14,246 nt of DNA, taken from Euryarchaeota archaeon UBA126 (GTDB taxonomy: Archaea > Thermoplasmatota > Poseidoniia > Poseidoniales > Thalassarchaeaceae). The stretch spans positions 45,128 through 59,373 of the forward strand of contig DAMG01000041.1 of the NCBI GenBank assembly GCA_002497025.1, given 5' to 3'. The position numbers were made by a program, and so were the translations under genes. The notes below the pieces were generated by a model. That model made no database searches, was not told the origin of the DNA, and was given only the letters and a program-made list of their open reading frames with translations. Of the stretch, positions 1-6,642 are shown in pieces. Numbering within the stretch: position 1 is the first letter of the stretch; the number at the start of each line of letters is the position of its first letter.

Positions 1-50
1 TCTTCAAGCTCGAGAACATCTTCCCAGAGCATATCCGCCTTGTTCGCCAT
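1..50 (-). CDS. Start of an unidentified protein (partial, cut by window edge)
   Basis: An ATG at 50 opens a minus-strand frame that stays open for 16 codons to the window edge and reads MANKADMLWEDVLELE. It starts 47 bases after the Gar1-like stop in the same direction, so it could be the next gene of that operon. The peptide is too short to assign to a family. In several archaea gar1 precedes the TFB gene, but this N-terminus lacks the zinc ribbon expected of TFB, so no function is proposed. Confidence 0.45.
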   Translation of the reverse strand, partial: MANKADMLWEDVLELE

Positions 51-97
51 AGGTCTTGCTCGGGTTTAGACAAAATGAATGCTGGGGTGACCCAAAC

Positions 98-973
98 TCA
101 GCGCCTACCGCTACCTCTTCCTGGTCGATTACCTCTAGGACCACCTCGACCAGTGCCTCTGAATCCAGATCTTCGTGGTTTACTTGCGCTCCCCGGCGCT
201 CGTCCTCGACCTCGACCGGACGGTCCTCCTTGAGACCTAGGACCACGGTTTTGGTTACCTCTGTCTCTCGGTGGGTTCCTACCGCCGGAACTAGGCCGAT
301 TAGCTCCACAGCGATTGCATTTATCTCTGAAGGCGAAGTTAGAGTTGTTGCACTTAGGACAAGTCCAATCTTGGCCCTTTTGCTTGTTATTACCACCTCG
401 TTCAAATTTTCTTTCAAACTTCTTCCCTCCATCTCTAGGTCTATCTGCTTCACAGCGATTGCATTTATTTCTGAAGGCGAAGTTAGAGTTGTTACACTTA
501 GGACAAGTCCAATCTTGGCTCTTTTGCTTGTTATTACCGCCTCGTTCGAAATGTCTTTCGAATTTCCTACCTCCATCTCGAGGTCTGTCCGCTTCACAGC
601 GGTTACACTTCTTTCGGAAGGCAAAATTGGAATTATTGCACTTTGGACAATTCCAGTCGCCGCCTTTTCCGTCATTATTCCCTCCACGTCGGTTATCTCG
701 ACGAGAATCTCTTCCACGACCACGATACTCTCTTTTCTCTCTTGGAGCGATTTCAACCGGAGAGCCGATTGTGCTTGTGACTTCTATTTGATCTGTAATT
801 GGATGAATGTGAACAAACGCCCCATCAATCGCTCCAATCACTGAATTAACCTTACCAATCGGCTTTCCACCGATTATTCGTAAAGTAGCCCCAAGTCTCG
901 GCGCACGTCCCTCAAAGGAAACGAGGAGGCCCCCTTCATGCGACTCTCTGTCCACGGTGCCTGAGAAGCTCAC
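98..973 (-). CDS. Gar1-like H/ACA RNP protein with three RanBP2 zinc fingers and RGG tail
   Basis: Predicted RNA-binding protein of 291 aa. Residues ~1-65 match the Gar1 fold pattern: SGTV near the start, a LLVSF strand, APRLGATL, then GKPIGKVNSVIGAIDGAFV. Gar1 is a pseudouridylation H/ACA RNP subunit. After an Arg/Gly-rich linker come three zinc fingers at ~107-126, 155-174 and 203-222. Each fits the RanBP2 consensus W-x-C-x2-C-x3-N-x6-C-x2-C exactly and they are spaced 48 residues apart. The last ~65 residues are a GR/RGG-rich basic tail. I chose the GTG at 973 because the Gar1 domain begins there and it lies 4 bases after the upstream stop. An in-frame TTG at 1021 would add 16 residues but overlap the upstream gene. 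Typical archaeal Gar1 is ~70-100 aa with no fingers, so this is a fusion. It could act outside H/ACA RNPs. The Gar1 call is good; the role of the fingers is inferred (ssRNA binding in known families). Confidence 0.8.
   Translation of the reverse strand: MSFSGTVDRESHEGGLLVSFEGRAPRLGATLRIIGGKPIGKVNSVIGAIDGAFVHIHPITDQIEVTSTIGSPVEIAPREKREYRGRGRDSRRDNRRGGNNDGKGGDWNCPKCNNSNFAFRKKCNRCEADRPRDGGRKFERHFERGGNNKQKSQDWTCPKCNNSNFAFRNKCNRCEADRPRDGGKKFERKFERGGNNKQKGQDWTCPKCNNSNFAFRDKCNRCGANRPSSGGRNPPRDRGNQNRGPRSQGGPSGRGRGRAPGSASKPRRSGFRGTGRGGPRGNRPGRGSGRR
311..690 (-). repeat. 144-bp tandem repeats encoding the zinc fingers
   Basis: Three direct repeats with a period of exactly 144 bp begin at 311, 455 and 599. 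The first two differ at about 14 positions by eye (~90% identity). The third, which encodes the N-terminal finger, is more diverged and loses similarity by ~690. Each unit encodes one RanBP2 finger plus a basic Gly/Arg/Lys linker. Confidence 0.9.
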
Positions 974-977
974 GAAC

Positions 978-2975
978 TCAGTCGCGTCGGCCCGAGTATA
1001 TGAGTGCGGCAGATGCCGCAAGAATCAGACCGGCCAATCCCATTGAGGGAAGAACCGAAGAGTTATCTTTCGGTGGTTCAGGTTCAGGTTCAGGATCAAC
1101 GAACAAATGAGTATTGTCAACGCTACGTTGCTGACTTGAACATAGGCCAGACTCATCACAGGCTTGAACCTCAACAATATGCGAACCTTCTGTCCATACT
1201 GAGAAATCAATCGCAGGTGTAGACCACATATTGCCACTGACCGTAATACTTCCAACTGAGGCCCCATCAATCATCAGGCTGAAACTAATCGTTTCACCAT
1301 CGGGGTCGGAGAACTGACCATTCATTGACCATGAATTACCATCCCACCCTTCGGTGGTGACAGTCATTATTGGTGCACTGCTGGCCTTTTGAATTCCCAA
1401 ATCATAAATCGCTTGTAAACTATAAACTCCTTCTCCGGTTACAATTACTGCGACATATACAGGACCGGGAATGAGACCCAATGCAGCGATATCTTGAGTT
1501 ATTTCGGAGTCTTGAATTGAATATTGACTGGAATAAGTTCCAGCCTCTTCGAAGCTTGAGGTAAATCCGATTTCCACAGATAGATCTGGCCAGCCAGCGG
1601 TTGGAGAGAGAGTAATCGGATGAGGGTCTGATAGTTCAGTATCTGTAGTTGAAATTTGGAATGGTACTCCTATATTCCAAGTTCTATTTCCTGAGGATTG
1701 GCCAGAACTGTCGATTGCTTCACAGGTGACCTCTCCTGCCTGACCTCTTGGTACATCCATCGATAACTCTCGTTGTGAGTAGGTAATTGCTAATCCGGCA
1801 TCACCTCTGCAATTTACATCAAGGTTCGATACTCCAGCCTCATCATTGAACCAATTTTGAACTTCATTCCAGTCCGCGATAATCTGTGCTCCCCCGCTCG
1901 CACGAGGGAACCAGGCTCCATTTGTGGGTGCGCTAGCAGTCCAGACAGGAGGATCGTCCACTGGGATTGGTGCAGTTGTAAAGTCGGCAAACAGATCCTC
2001 TCCTAAAGGCCATTGAGGCATGTTGGGATAGAAGGAGTAAGTTAGACTTCCATCTTCGTTTTCATTAAGTTCATAGCTACTAGAACCGTCACCAACACAA
2101 CTACCTCTCAGAGGAGCCACACCAGCAAAATCACCCATATCCACTTGCACGTCTCGTCCTTCACATTCCTCCCACATATCTAGTCGGAGTCCTTCGGTTA
2201 CGGGGAATTTGATGTGATATTCCGCTCCACTCATATTTGAGGCATTATAGGCTATTGTGAAGTCACTTGGATCATTTATGCCGGAGATAGTCATGGTGGC
2301 ATTTAGCCATAGCATCATTCTACATTCATCTTGACCGCTTGATGAATCTATGTCGGTATCGCAATCTCGGTCACTATCCGGATATACCGGAACCTCGTAG
2401 CAATCGCTATTACTACCAATTCCTGAACAGTCTCTCGATTCCGAATGTCGAGGAGGAACTAGATTCCATTCTTCGACCAGGACCTCGTCTTCGGTCCAAG
2501 ATGTGTTTTTCCAATCAGTGCCGTCACCTCCTCTGTGAGGACTTCCATCACGCATACCCATTCTAGTAAACGTGTATTGAACACACTCCGAAGCAATAGC
2601 TCTGACCCCTTCTCTTTCGTCTGTAGAAATCCATCCATCATCGCCACTTGGGTAGATTTGTGCAATATATTCATCTAAACTCTGTCTTACATCATCTGCC
2701 AAAGTCCCATTTACCCAAGCAACTGCTTCAATTTCGGCAGAGCTCCAATCACTGGCAATAGTGAAATTGAATACTGCTTTAGTATACTCAAACATATCCT
2801 CGAAAGTAAGGACGCTACATCGCTCCTCAAGCGTAGGCTCATCTGGGCCGAGTTGTTCTCTTCTGTCTTGAGAATCATCAAGACCACCTTGTTGGTAGCC
2901 CATTGGTAACCAAGAAATCATCAGTCCAATAATCGTAATCATGACCACGATTCTAAGCACGCCTTGGCGTCTCAT
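978..2975 (-). CDS. Large surface protein with Pro-Glu stalk and C-terminal membrane anchor
   Basis: A 665-aa exported protein of unknown function. An N-terminal hydrophobic segment (residues ~6-24) is a signal peptide or signal anchor; no lipobox cysteine follows. The acidic ectodomain is rich in Asp, Ser and Cys and has many N-x-S/T sites. Near the C-terminus (~545-620) is an Ig/cadherin-like beta segment with SDPDGETISFSLMIDG and a WTEGSHIVEVQACDESG strand. The tail is a PEPEPEPP stalk, then LPSMGLAGLILAASAALIY and the basic end SGRRD. This is the tripartite layout of an archaeosortase-type or simple C-terminal anchor, but no exact PGF motif is seen. I chose ATG 2975, which leaves 19 bases to the upstream stop; a longer frame to 3092 would overlap the upstream gene. 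It ends 4 bases before the Gar1-like GTG, so the two are probably cotranscribed. Confidence 0.8.
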   Translation of the reverse strand: MRRQGVLRIVVMITIIGLMISWLPMGYQQGGLDDSQDRREQLGPDEPTLEERCSVLTFEDMFEYTKAVFNFTIASDWSSAEIEAVAWVNGTLADDVRQSLDEYIAQIYPSGDDGWISTDEREGVRAIASECVQYTFTRMGMRDGSPHRGGDGTDWKNTSWTEDEVLVEEWNLVPPRHSESRDCSGIGSNSDCYEVPVYPDSDRDCDTDIDSSSGQDECRMMLWLNATMTISGINDPSDFTIAYNASNMSGAEYHIKFPVTEGLRLDMWEECEGRDVQVDMGDFAGVAPLRGSCVGDGSSSYELNENEDGSLTYSFYPNMPQWPLGEDLFADFTTAPIPVDDPPVWTASAPTNGAWFPRASGGAQIIADWNEVQNWFNDEAGVSNLDVNCRGDAGLAITYSQRELSMDVPRGQAGEVTCEAIDSSGQSSGNRTWNIGVPFQISTTDTELSDPHPITLSPTAGWPDLSVEIGFTSSFEEAGTYSSQYSIQDSEITQDIAALGLIPGPVYVAVIVTGEGVYSLQAIYDLGIQKASSAPIMTVTTEGWDGNSWSMNGQFSDPDGETISFSLMIDGASVGSITVSGNMWSTPAIDFSVWTEGSHIVEVQACDESGLCSSQQRSVDNTHLFVDPEPEPEPPKDNSSVLPSMGLAGLILAASAALIYSGRRD

Positions 2976-2994
2976 CACAATACTGGAACAGGTC

Positions 2995-4197
2995 TCACAC
3001 GATATTGCTATCGGCGGCAGCGGATTGAGTGATTTGTATGATTTCTCCAGTCCAGAAAAAGACCAGAAGCTCTCCATTAGCCCCTTCTCCAAACCCTACA
3101 ATTAGTCCCCCTACGTTACCAAGATAGGTCTCTTTCCATGTGTTATTTACACCATTGGATAGAATCCATAGCGAACCGGAACAAAAGTCTCCAAACAGAT
3201 AACCACCTTGGTCTGAGATTATTGTATTCTCAATCCAAAAGCCTCCGGTTATGGAACAATTTCCATTATTGTGACCATAGACAAAGACAGGGTCTGTATA
3301 TTCGTTATTTTCAGATACAACTCCTCCTTCACAACTCCCGCCTTCGAAAAAATCACTGAACCCTTCTTTTTCTGACCACCCAAGGTTTGATTTGTTTACC
3401 AAGTTTACCAGATTAATTTCTTCCCAACAATTTTGTCCGACATCTGCAATCCATAGTTCCTCGTTAGGGCCCACGTCGAATTTCCATGGATTTCGCAAAC
3501 CATAGTGTAAGATGTAGGAGTTTTCATTTTCTGAATTCATAACCGGATTGACCTCGCCGTTTGAGTATTGGAAGTAAACAATAGTACCTAGTAAATTTTC
3601 AGAATTTTGCCCATTCTTTTCTGGGTCGTTAGCCCCACCTCCATCTCCAATTCCCCAGAGGTATTTTCCATTACCCAAACCAAGTAAATGCCCCCCGTTA
3701 TGATTCCTGTATGGCTGTTCGACGGTTTTCAAGACGATTAACGTGTCCAAATTTATCACATCATCAGTAACAACAACTGATGCTAGAACAAGATCTGCGG
3801 TATTCGCTCCTTCGCAACTCCCTTTTTCCACATATGATAACAAGAGTTGTTTGGTGGAATTATAGTTAGCATCGAATGCAAATCCAAGCAATCCTTGTTC
3901 TGTATGGCATCTATTTACAATTTCACTTAGATCCCCAGCTTGTATTAGTTCATCATCTTGCCAAATTTTCACCATTCCACTGAGATAAATTATCCATAAT
4001 TCGTTGGTTTGAGGATTTACTTCGGAGTGATGAGGCGTACCGGTTCCCGGAAACAAATTAGTACAAGTCAAGTCATTAGCTAAATTGCAATCTGTTGTTT
4101 GGGGGTCAGCCCATTCAAAATCATCTCCATCGTTTGAAAAACATCCAGCAAATAGGGATACTATCAATAAAATTAGGATTGTAATGGTCACCCTCAT
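2995..4197 (-). CDS. PQQ/glucose-sorbosone dehydrogenase family lipoprotein
   Basis: A 400-aa secreted lipoprotein. The signal peptide ends in a lipobox, LFAG before Cys19. The rest follows the six-bladed propeller of soluble aldose dehydrogenases (GSDH family, YliI/HHIP-like): EQGLLGFAFD (100-109), NHNGGHLLGL (165-174) with the conserved His-Asn-Gly-Gly, GIGDGGGANDP (182-192), YGLRNPWKFD (232-241), ADVGQNCWEEIN (251-262), NLGW (271-274), and YGHNNGNCSITGGF followed by FGDFCSGSLW. Known members oxidise aldose sugars with PQQ and Ca, but substrates of most members are unknown and PQQ use cannot be read from the sequence. It starts 45 bases after the transferrin-like gene in the same direction, so it may share that iron-responsive promoter. 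No TTTAGG box of its own is seen. The family call is firm; the substrate is unknown. Confidence 0.87.
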   Translation of the reverse strand: MRVTITILILLIVSLFAGCFSNDGDDFEWADPQTTDCNLANDLTCTNLFPGTGTPHHSEVNPQTNELWIIYLSGMVKIWQDDELIQAGDLSEIVNRCHTEQGLLGFAFDANYNSTKQLLLSYVEKGSCEGANTADLVLASVVVTDDVINLDTLIVLKTVEQPYRNHNGGHLLGLGNGKYLWGIGDGGGANDPEKNGQNSENLLGTIVYFQYSNGEVNPVMNSENENSYILHYGLRNPWKFDVGPNEELWIADVGQNCWEEINLVNLVNKSNLGWSEKEGFSDFFEGGSCEGGVVSENNEYTDPVFVYGHNNGNCSITGGFWIENTIISDQGGYLFGDFCSGSLWILSNGVNNTWKETYLGNVGGLIVGFGEGANGELLVFFWTGEIIQITQSAAADSNIV

Positions 4198-4242
4198 TGT
4201 GAAACCTCGACGCTGGGACAGGACGCTAATAGAGGCCTGTAA

Positions 4243-5313
4243 TCAATCCTCAAAAAATGCTTGTATCCCAGGGACGTTCTCTACAGCCGCACCATATGTA
4301 CCAAGGTGATCGTCAGCATTCGTTGCAACCATTCCCTCGGTGTTTAAGACATCAGAGAGTATCTTCGTACCTTCTTCATCATTATTCATATCCACCAATG
4401 CATTTTGAATTAGTTCGACCATTTCGGCATTCATAGTCGAGGGATTATACAAAGCGGGGTGACTAGGTGCTTGACCAAATGGTTCGAGCATAACGAGCTC
4501 ATCTCTATCTAAACACCAATCAGGGCCATCTGCAATTCCGTCCTCATTTTCGTCACAGTAGAGCATATATGCTGTATCCTTGACTAAAGCAACGTCTCCG
4601 CGATCAGTCATCATACACTTCATTGCACCCTTGTATCCGGAATATTGAGTGCCTCCATCTGGTATGCTTGAATCTTCGTTGAAGAAATGCGTCACTGTGT
4701 CTCGTAGTGAAGTAATTTCTTCAGGATCTCCACGTACCTCGGCATACCCATTTCCAATCAAGTATCCCATTGGAATCAACATCCCAGCACTTTTCAGCCA
4801 TCCTGTGTGGCAAGACGTTTTTCCATTCATCAAAGCAAAAGGATCTGTATCCGGATCATCATCTAGATATGCGTCTGCGATTTCAGAATCCTTTTTCACC
4901 CAAGCTGCCGCATTATAGTACGTCCTTTGATCAAATTTCCACTCGGCCGCTAGCACGTCCAAATCGTAAACTTCCCATGCAAGCCAAGCGGCCGCTCCAT
5001 CTACAAAGCCAATATCCGCATTCCCATTATTGATAGCCTCGATTATCGCGCCAGAATTCGATACAGCCATTATTTCAACATCCATACCAGTAAGAGCACT
5101 CATTTTATCTGCCAAGTGCTGAGGGTTCTCTTTTCCAAAATACAAATAGTCATCTTGTACCTCAAAAGCGATTGTAATACAGTTATCTTCATCATCACAT
5201 TGTTCGTAATTAATGTCGAAAATGAGATACAATACGGTCGCAGATAGCACTAATCCAGCGAGCAAAAGTGCTTTGTTAGCTTTGGCCCAACCAGCCCAAC
5301 TAGTTTTTTCCAT
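4243..5313 (-). CDS. Single-lobe transferrin-like, membrane-anchored iron-binding protein
   Basis: A 356-aa protein with an uncleaved-looking N-terminal membrane segment (~14-32), no lipobox, and one external type-2 periplasmic-binding/transferrin lobe. Compared from memory with human transferrin N-lobe: NADIGFVDGAAAW holds Asp105 (D63), RTYYNAAAWVKKDS holds Tyr132/133 (Y95), GKTSCHTGWLKSAG holds Thr170 (T120) with Lys174 at R124, YSGYKGAMKC holds Tyr227 (Y188), and APSH holds His285 (H249). All four iron-ligand positions are therefore filled; only the carbonate-binding Arg is Lys. Cys168 and Cys233 match conserved transferrin cysteines. PhnD-type phosphate/phosphonate proteins share the fold, but the SCHTG, GYxGAxKC and PSH motifs are transferrin-specific. 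I chose ATG 5313, with GGAG 4 bases before it, because a longer frame to 5367 would run across the operator at 5343-5360. Role in Fe(III) capture is inferred. Confidence 0.88.
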   Translation of the reverse strand: MEKTSWAGWAKANKALLLAGLVLSATVLYLIFDINYEQCDDEDNCITIAFEVQDDYLYFGKENPQHLADKMSALTGMDVEIMAVSNSGAIIEAINNGNADIGFVDGAAAWLAWEVYDLDVLAAEWKFDQRTYYNAAAWVKKDSEIADAYLDDDPDTDPFALMNGKTSCHTGWLKSAGMLIPMGYLIGNGYAEVRGDPEEITSLRDTVTHFFNEDSSIPDGGTQYSGYKGAMKCMMTDRGDVALVKDTAYMLYCDENEDGIADGPDWCLDRDELVMLEPFGQAPSHPALYNPSTMNAEMVELIQNALVDMNNDEEGTKILSDVLNTEGMVATNADDHLGTYGAAVENVPGIQAFFED

Positions 5314-5342
5314 ACATCTCCGAAATCGGTTTGTTTGATAAT

Positions 5343-5360
5343 GTTTAGGGCACCCTAAAC
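5343..5360 (-). promoter_or_regulatory. TTTAGG-N4-CCTAAA operator of the transferrin-like gene
   Basis: GTTTAGGGCACCCTAAAC has 8-bp inverted arms around a CA centre and lies 29 bases upstream of the ATG at 5313. A TATA-like TTTAAACA on the minus strand (about 5376-5384) lies ~25 bases further upstream, which puts the expected transcription start inside the palindrome. The TTAGG...CCTAA half-sites resemble DtxR/IdeR-family metal-repressor boxes; the regulator itself is not in this window. Confidence 0.8.
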
Positions 5361-5385
5361 TAACCATAGATAGTATGTTTAAATC

Positions 5386-5820
5386 TCAACCAAGCATCAT
5401 TCTCAATTCTTCTACAGATCTCAGTTCATCAAAGTAAATAACTTCCAGGGCATCAAAAAGTTCGCTATCCCCAATTTGCTCAACCATTGGTAAAATTTTT
5501 CCATATGTCTCGCTAGCTTTCAACTCAGTTTTGTGTGCCTCTTCCAACATATCTCGGAAGTCCATTGAGTGTAAAATAGGGTCTTCTGCCCTCTCCGTAG
5601 TGGCCTTACCGTGTAATTTCACTATAGCGGATCTTACGGTTGAAGCATGCGCAATTGATTCTGTTACTTCATTATTGAAGAATACCGAAAGTTGTAATCT
5701 ATGAATCCCTGAAACGTATGCGGAATAGTGAGCATACATTGCAATAGCCCTCAATTCCCAAGCGAGAGCATTATTTAGCGCCACAATTAACTCATCATTA
5801 TTGACCATTTTCTTCAACAT
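5386..5820 (-). CDS. Ferritin-like four-helix protein (bacterioferritin-related)
   Basis: A 144-aa helical protein with no signal peptide, so cytosolic. The helix-A pattern NNALAWELRAIAMYAHY with Glu22 and the helix-B pattern FFNNEVTESIAHAS (Glu51, Glu54, His58) are those of bacterioferritin-like diiron proteins. Further acidic positions are EEAHKTELKASE (93-104) and YFDELRSVEELR (129-140). Length is close to Bfr (~155 aa). Helix B has E-x3-H rather than the usual E-x2-H, and no His follows the last Glu, so the ferroxidase site is not canonical. Likely role is iron storage or iron/oxygen handling, fitting its place upstream of the transferrin-like gene. It starts 63 bases after the GDPD-like stop, in the same direction. 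A rubrerythrin-like or Dps-like role is possible. Confidence 0.72.
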   Translation of the reverse strand: MLKKMVNNDELIVALNNALAWELRAIAMYAHYSAYVSGIHRLQLSVFFNNEVTESIAHASTVRSAIVKLHGKATTERAEDPILHSMDFRDMLEEAHKTELKASETYGKILPMVEQIGDSELFDALEVIYFDELRSVEELRMMLG

Positions 5821-5883
5821 TAGGGTGAGTAATGGGGTTCATAATCAATTGTAGGAAAAAATAATCCAAAACAGTCATCATTA

Positions 5884-6459
5884 TTAAATCCCGAAAAACC
5901 ATTTAAATTGAGCAAATTTCCACCTGAAAAAGGATTTAGAAGCGCTAAAAAGGTCCAATTTATGGCGACCAACTCTAACTAATTCTACGTCTAAATCTCG
6001 AGTATATCTCTCCCAATAATCTCTGGAATCACTAGGAAAAGATTCCAAGAATCTATTTGGAGTAGCCATCAGTTTCCAATTTGGTTTACTAGAAATCGCA
6101 GTAATCACGGTTCTTCTAGCGGCATCAGTTCTCAATTCTTTCACTTCAACCATGACATCTTCTTTCCGGTCACCCAATATTGCAACAACTTCTGAAAATG
6201 TAGGTATCTTTACCTCCAAATCCTCACCTGCTTTCATTATTTCAGAGAAGTTCAATTTGGCGGTTTCGATTAATTCTCCATCTACAAGTATTTGATCATC
6301 ATGAAAGACAAAAATTATTCCATCCAGAGATTCTCTAATATCAAATTCCCAATACTTGAATTTTCTATTATCTACCTGTTCTAATGAATTCATAAGACCG
6401 TCAATGGTATTTTCCATTTTGGTACCAGAAGCCCCCAATCTATGCCCCAAATTTCTCAA
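5884..6459 (-). CDS. Short glycerophosphodiester phosphodiesterase (GDPD)-like protein
   Basis: Predicted cytosolic TIM-barrel hydrolase of the GDPD family, which cleaves glycerophosphodiesters to glycerol-phosphate and an alcohol. Visible active-site elements are GHR (His6, Arg7), MENT (Glu16, Asn17; usual PENT), WEFDIRESLDG (Glu38, Asp40), FHDD (His53) and MVEVKE (Glu105, Lys107). At 191 aa it is shorter than the usual ~230-250 and lacks recognisable late-barrel motifs; the C-terminus is aromatic and basic instead. I chose the TTG at 6459 because GGAGAGGA lies 6-7 bases before it and GHR sits at residue 5 as usual. A longer in-frame TTG start at 6489 would add ten residues. It is the first gene of the minus-strand iron cluster, divergent from the Fea1-like gene. 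Its substrate and its link to iron are unknown. Confidence 0.68.
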   Translation of the reverse strand: MRNLGHRLGASGTKMENTIDGLMNSLEQVDNRKFKYWEFDIRESLDGIIFVFHDDQILVDGELIETAKLNFSEIMKAGEDLEVKIPTFSEVVAILGDRKEDVMVEVKELRTDAARRTVITAISSKPNWKLMATPNRFLESFPSDSRDYWERYTRDLDVELVRVGRHKLDLFSASKSFFRWKFAQFKWFFGI

Positions 6460-6545
6460 GACTAATCCTCTCCTTTTAACTAGAACCAATATTTGCCAAC
6501 AGAAATGAGAAAAATCCCCGTCTCCTATTCAATTGACTGCTCATC

Positions 6546-6555
6546 AGTTATATGA
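6546..6555 (-). promoter_or_regulatory. Possible TATA box for the GDPD-ferritin-like genes
   Basis: Read on the minus strand, CATATAACTG lies about 90 bases before the TTG start at 6459 and about 25 bases from the 6581-6596 palindrome. It is the best TATA-like run on this strand of the divergent intergenic region. This is weak evidence from base composition and position only. Confidence 0.3.
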
Positions 6556-6580
6556 CGATTTTCCACGCATGATTCAAGAG

Positions 6581-6596
6581 TTTAGGGCGCCCTAAA
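6581..6596. promoter_or_regulatory. Perfect TTTAGGGCGCCCTAAA palindromic operator
   Basis: A perfect 16-bp palindrome in the divergent region between the GDPD-like and Fea1-like genes. It lies just upstream of the TATA-like ATATACA at 6601-6607, so it covers the position of an archaeal BRE/TFB contact for the plus-strand promoter. It shares half-sites with the boxes at 5343, 6625 and 10332. It could act on both divergent promoters. Confidence 0.85.
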
Positions 6597-6600
6597 TTTC

Positions 6601-6607
6601 ATATACA
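6601..6607 (+). promoter_or_regulatory. TATA box of the Fea1-like gene
   Basis: ATATACA, 36 bases before the ATG at 6643. The usual archaeal spacing would place the transcription start near 6627-6632, giving a very short leader that begins within the second palindrome. Confidence 0.5.
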
Positions 6608-6624
6608 GATCGCTATCCGGCCGG

Positions 6625-6640
6625 TTTAGGGAGACCTGAA
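6625..6640 (+). promoter_or_regulatory. Second operator, overlapping start site and RBS of the Fea1-like gene
   Basis: TTTAGGGAGACCTGAA matches TTTAGG-N4-CCTAAA with one half-site mismatch (CCTGAA). It ends 2 bases before the ATG at 6643. Its AGGGAG is the only Shine-Dalgarno-like run, so operator, expected transcription start and ribosome site coincide. Together with the 6581 box it makes a double operator that brackets the TATA box. Confidence 0.7.
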
Positions 6641-6642
6641 CT

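Noticed and set aside
4..756. Minus-strand open frame of 250 codons overlapping the Gar1-like gene
   Set aside because: It is a shifted frame through the same 144-bp repeats. Its internal repetition is explained by the DNA repeats, and the other frame holds the conserved cysteines.
56..844. Long plus-strand open frame (262 codons) opposite the Gar1-like gene
   Set aside because: It is the antisense of the repetitive zinc-finger region; the minus-strand frame has exact RanBP2 and Gar1 motifs, while this one has no recognisable features.
4243..5313. Annotation as a simple phosphonate-binding PhnD
   Set aside because: The fold class and PhnCE neighbours agree, but SCHTG, YSGYKGAMKC and APSH are transferrin ligand motifs that PhnD proteins do not share as far as I know.
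5820..5835. TTAGGGTGAGTAAT near the ferritin-like start as an operator
   Set aside because: Only one half-site (TTAGG) is present and there is no matching CCTAA arm.
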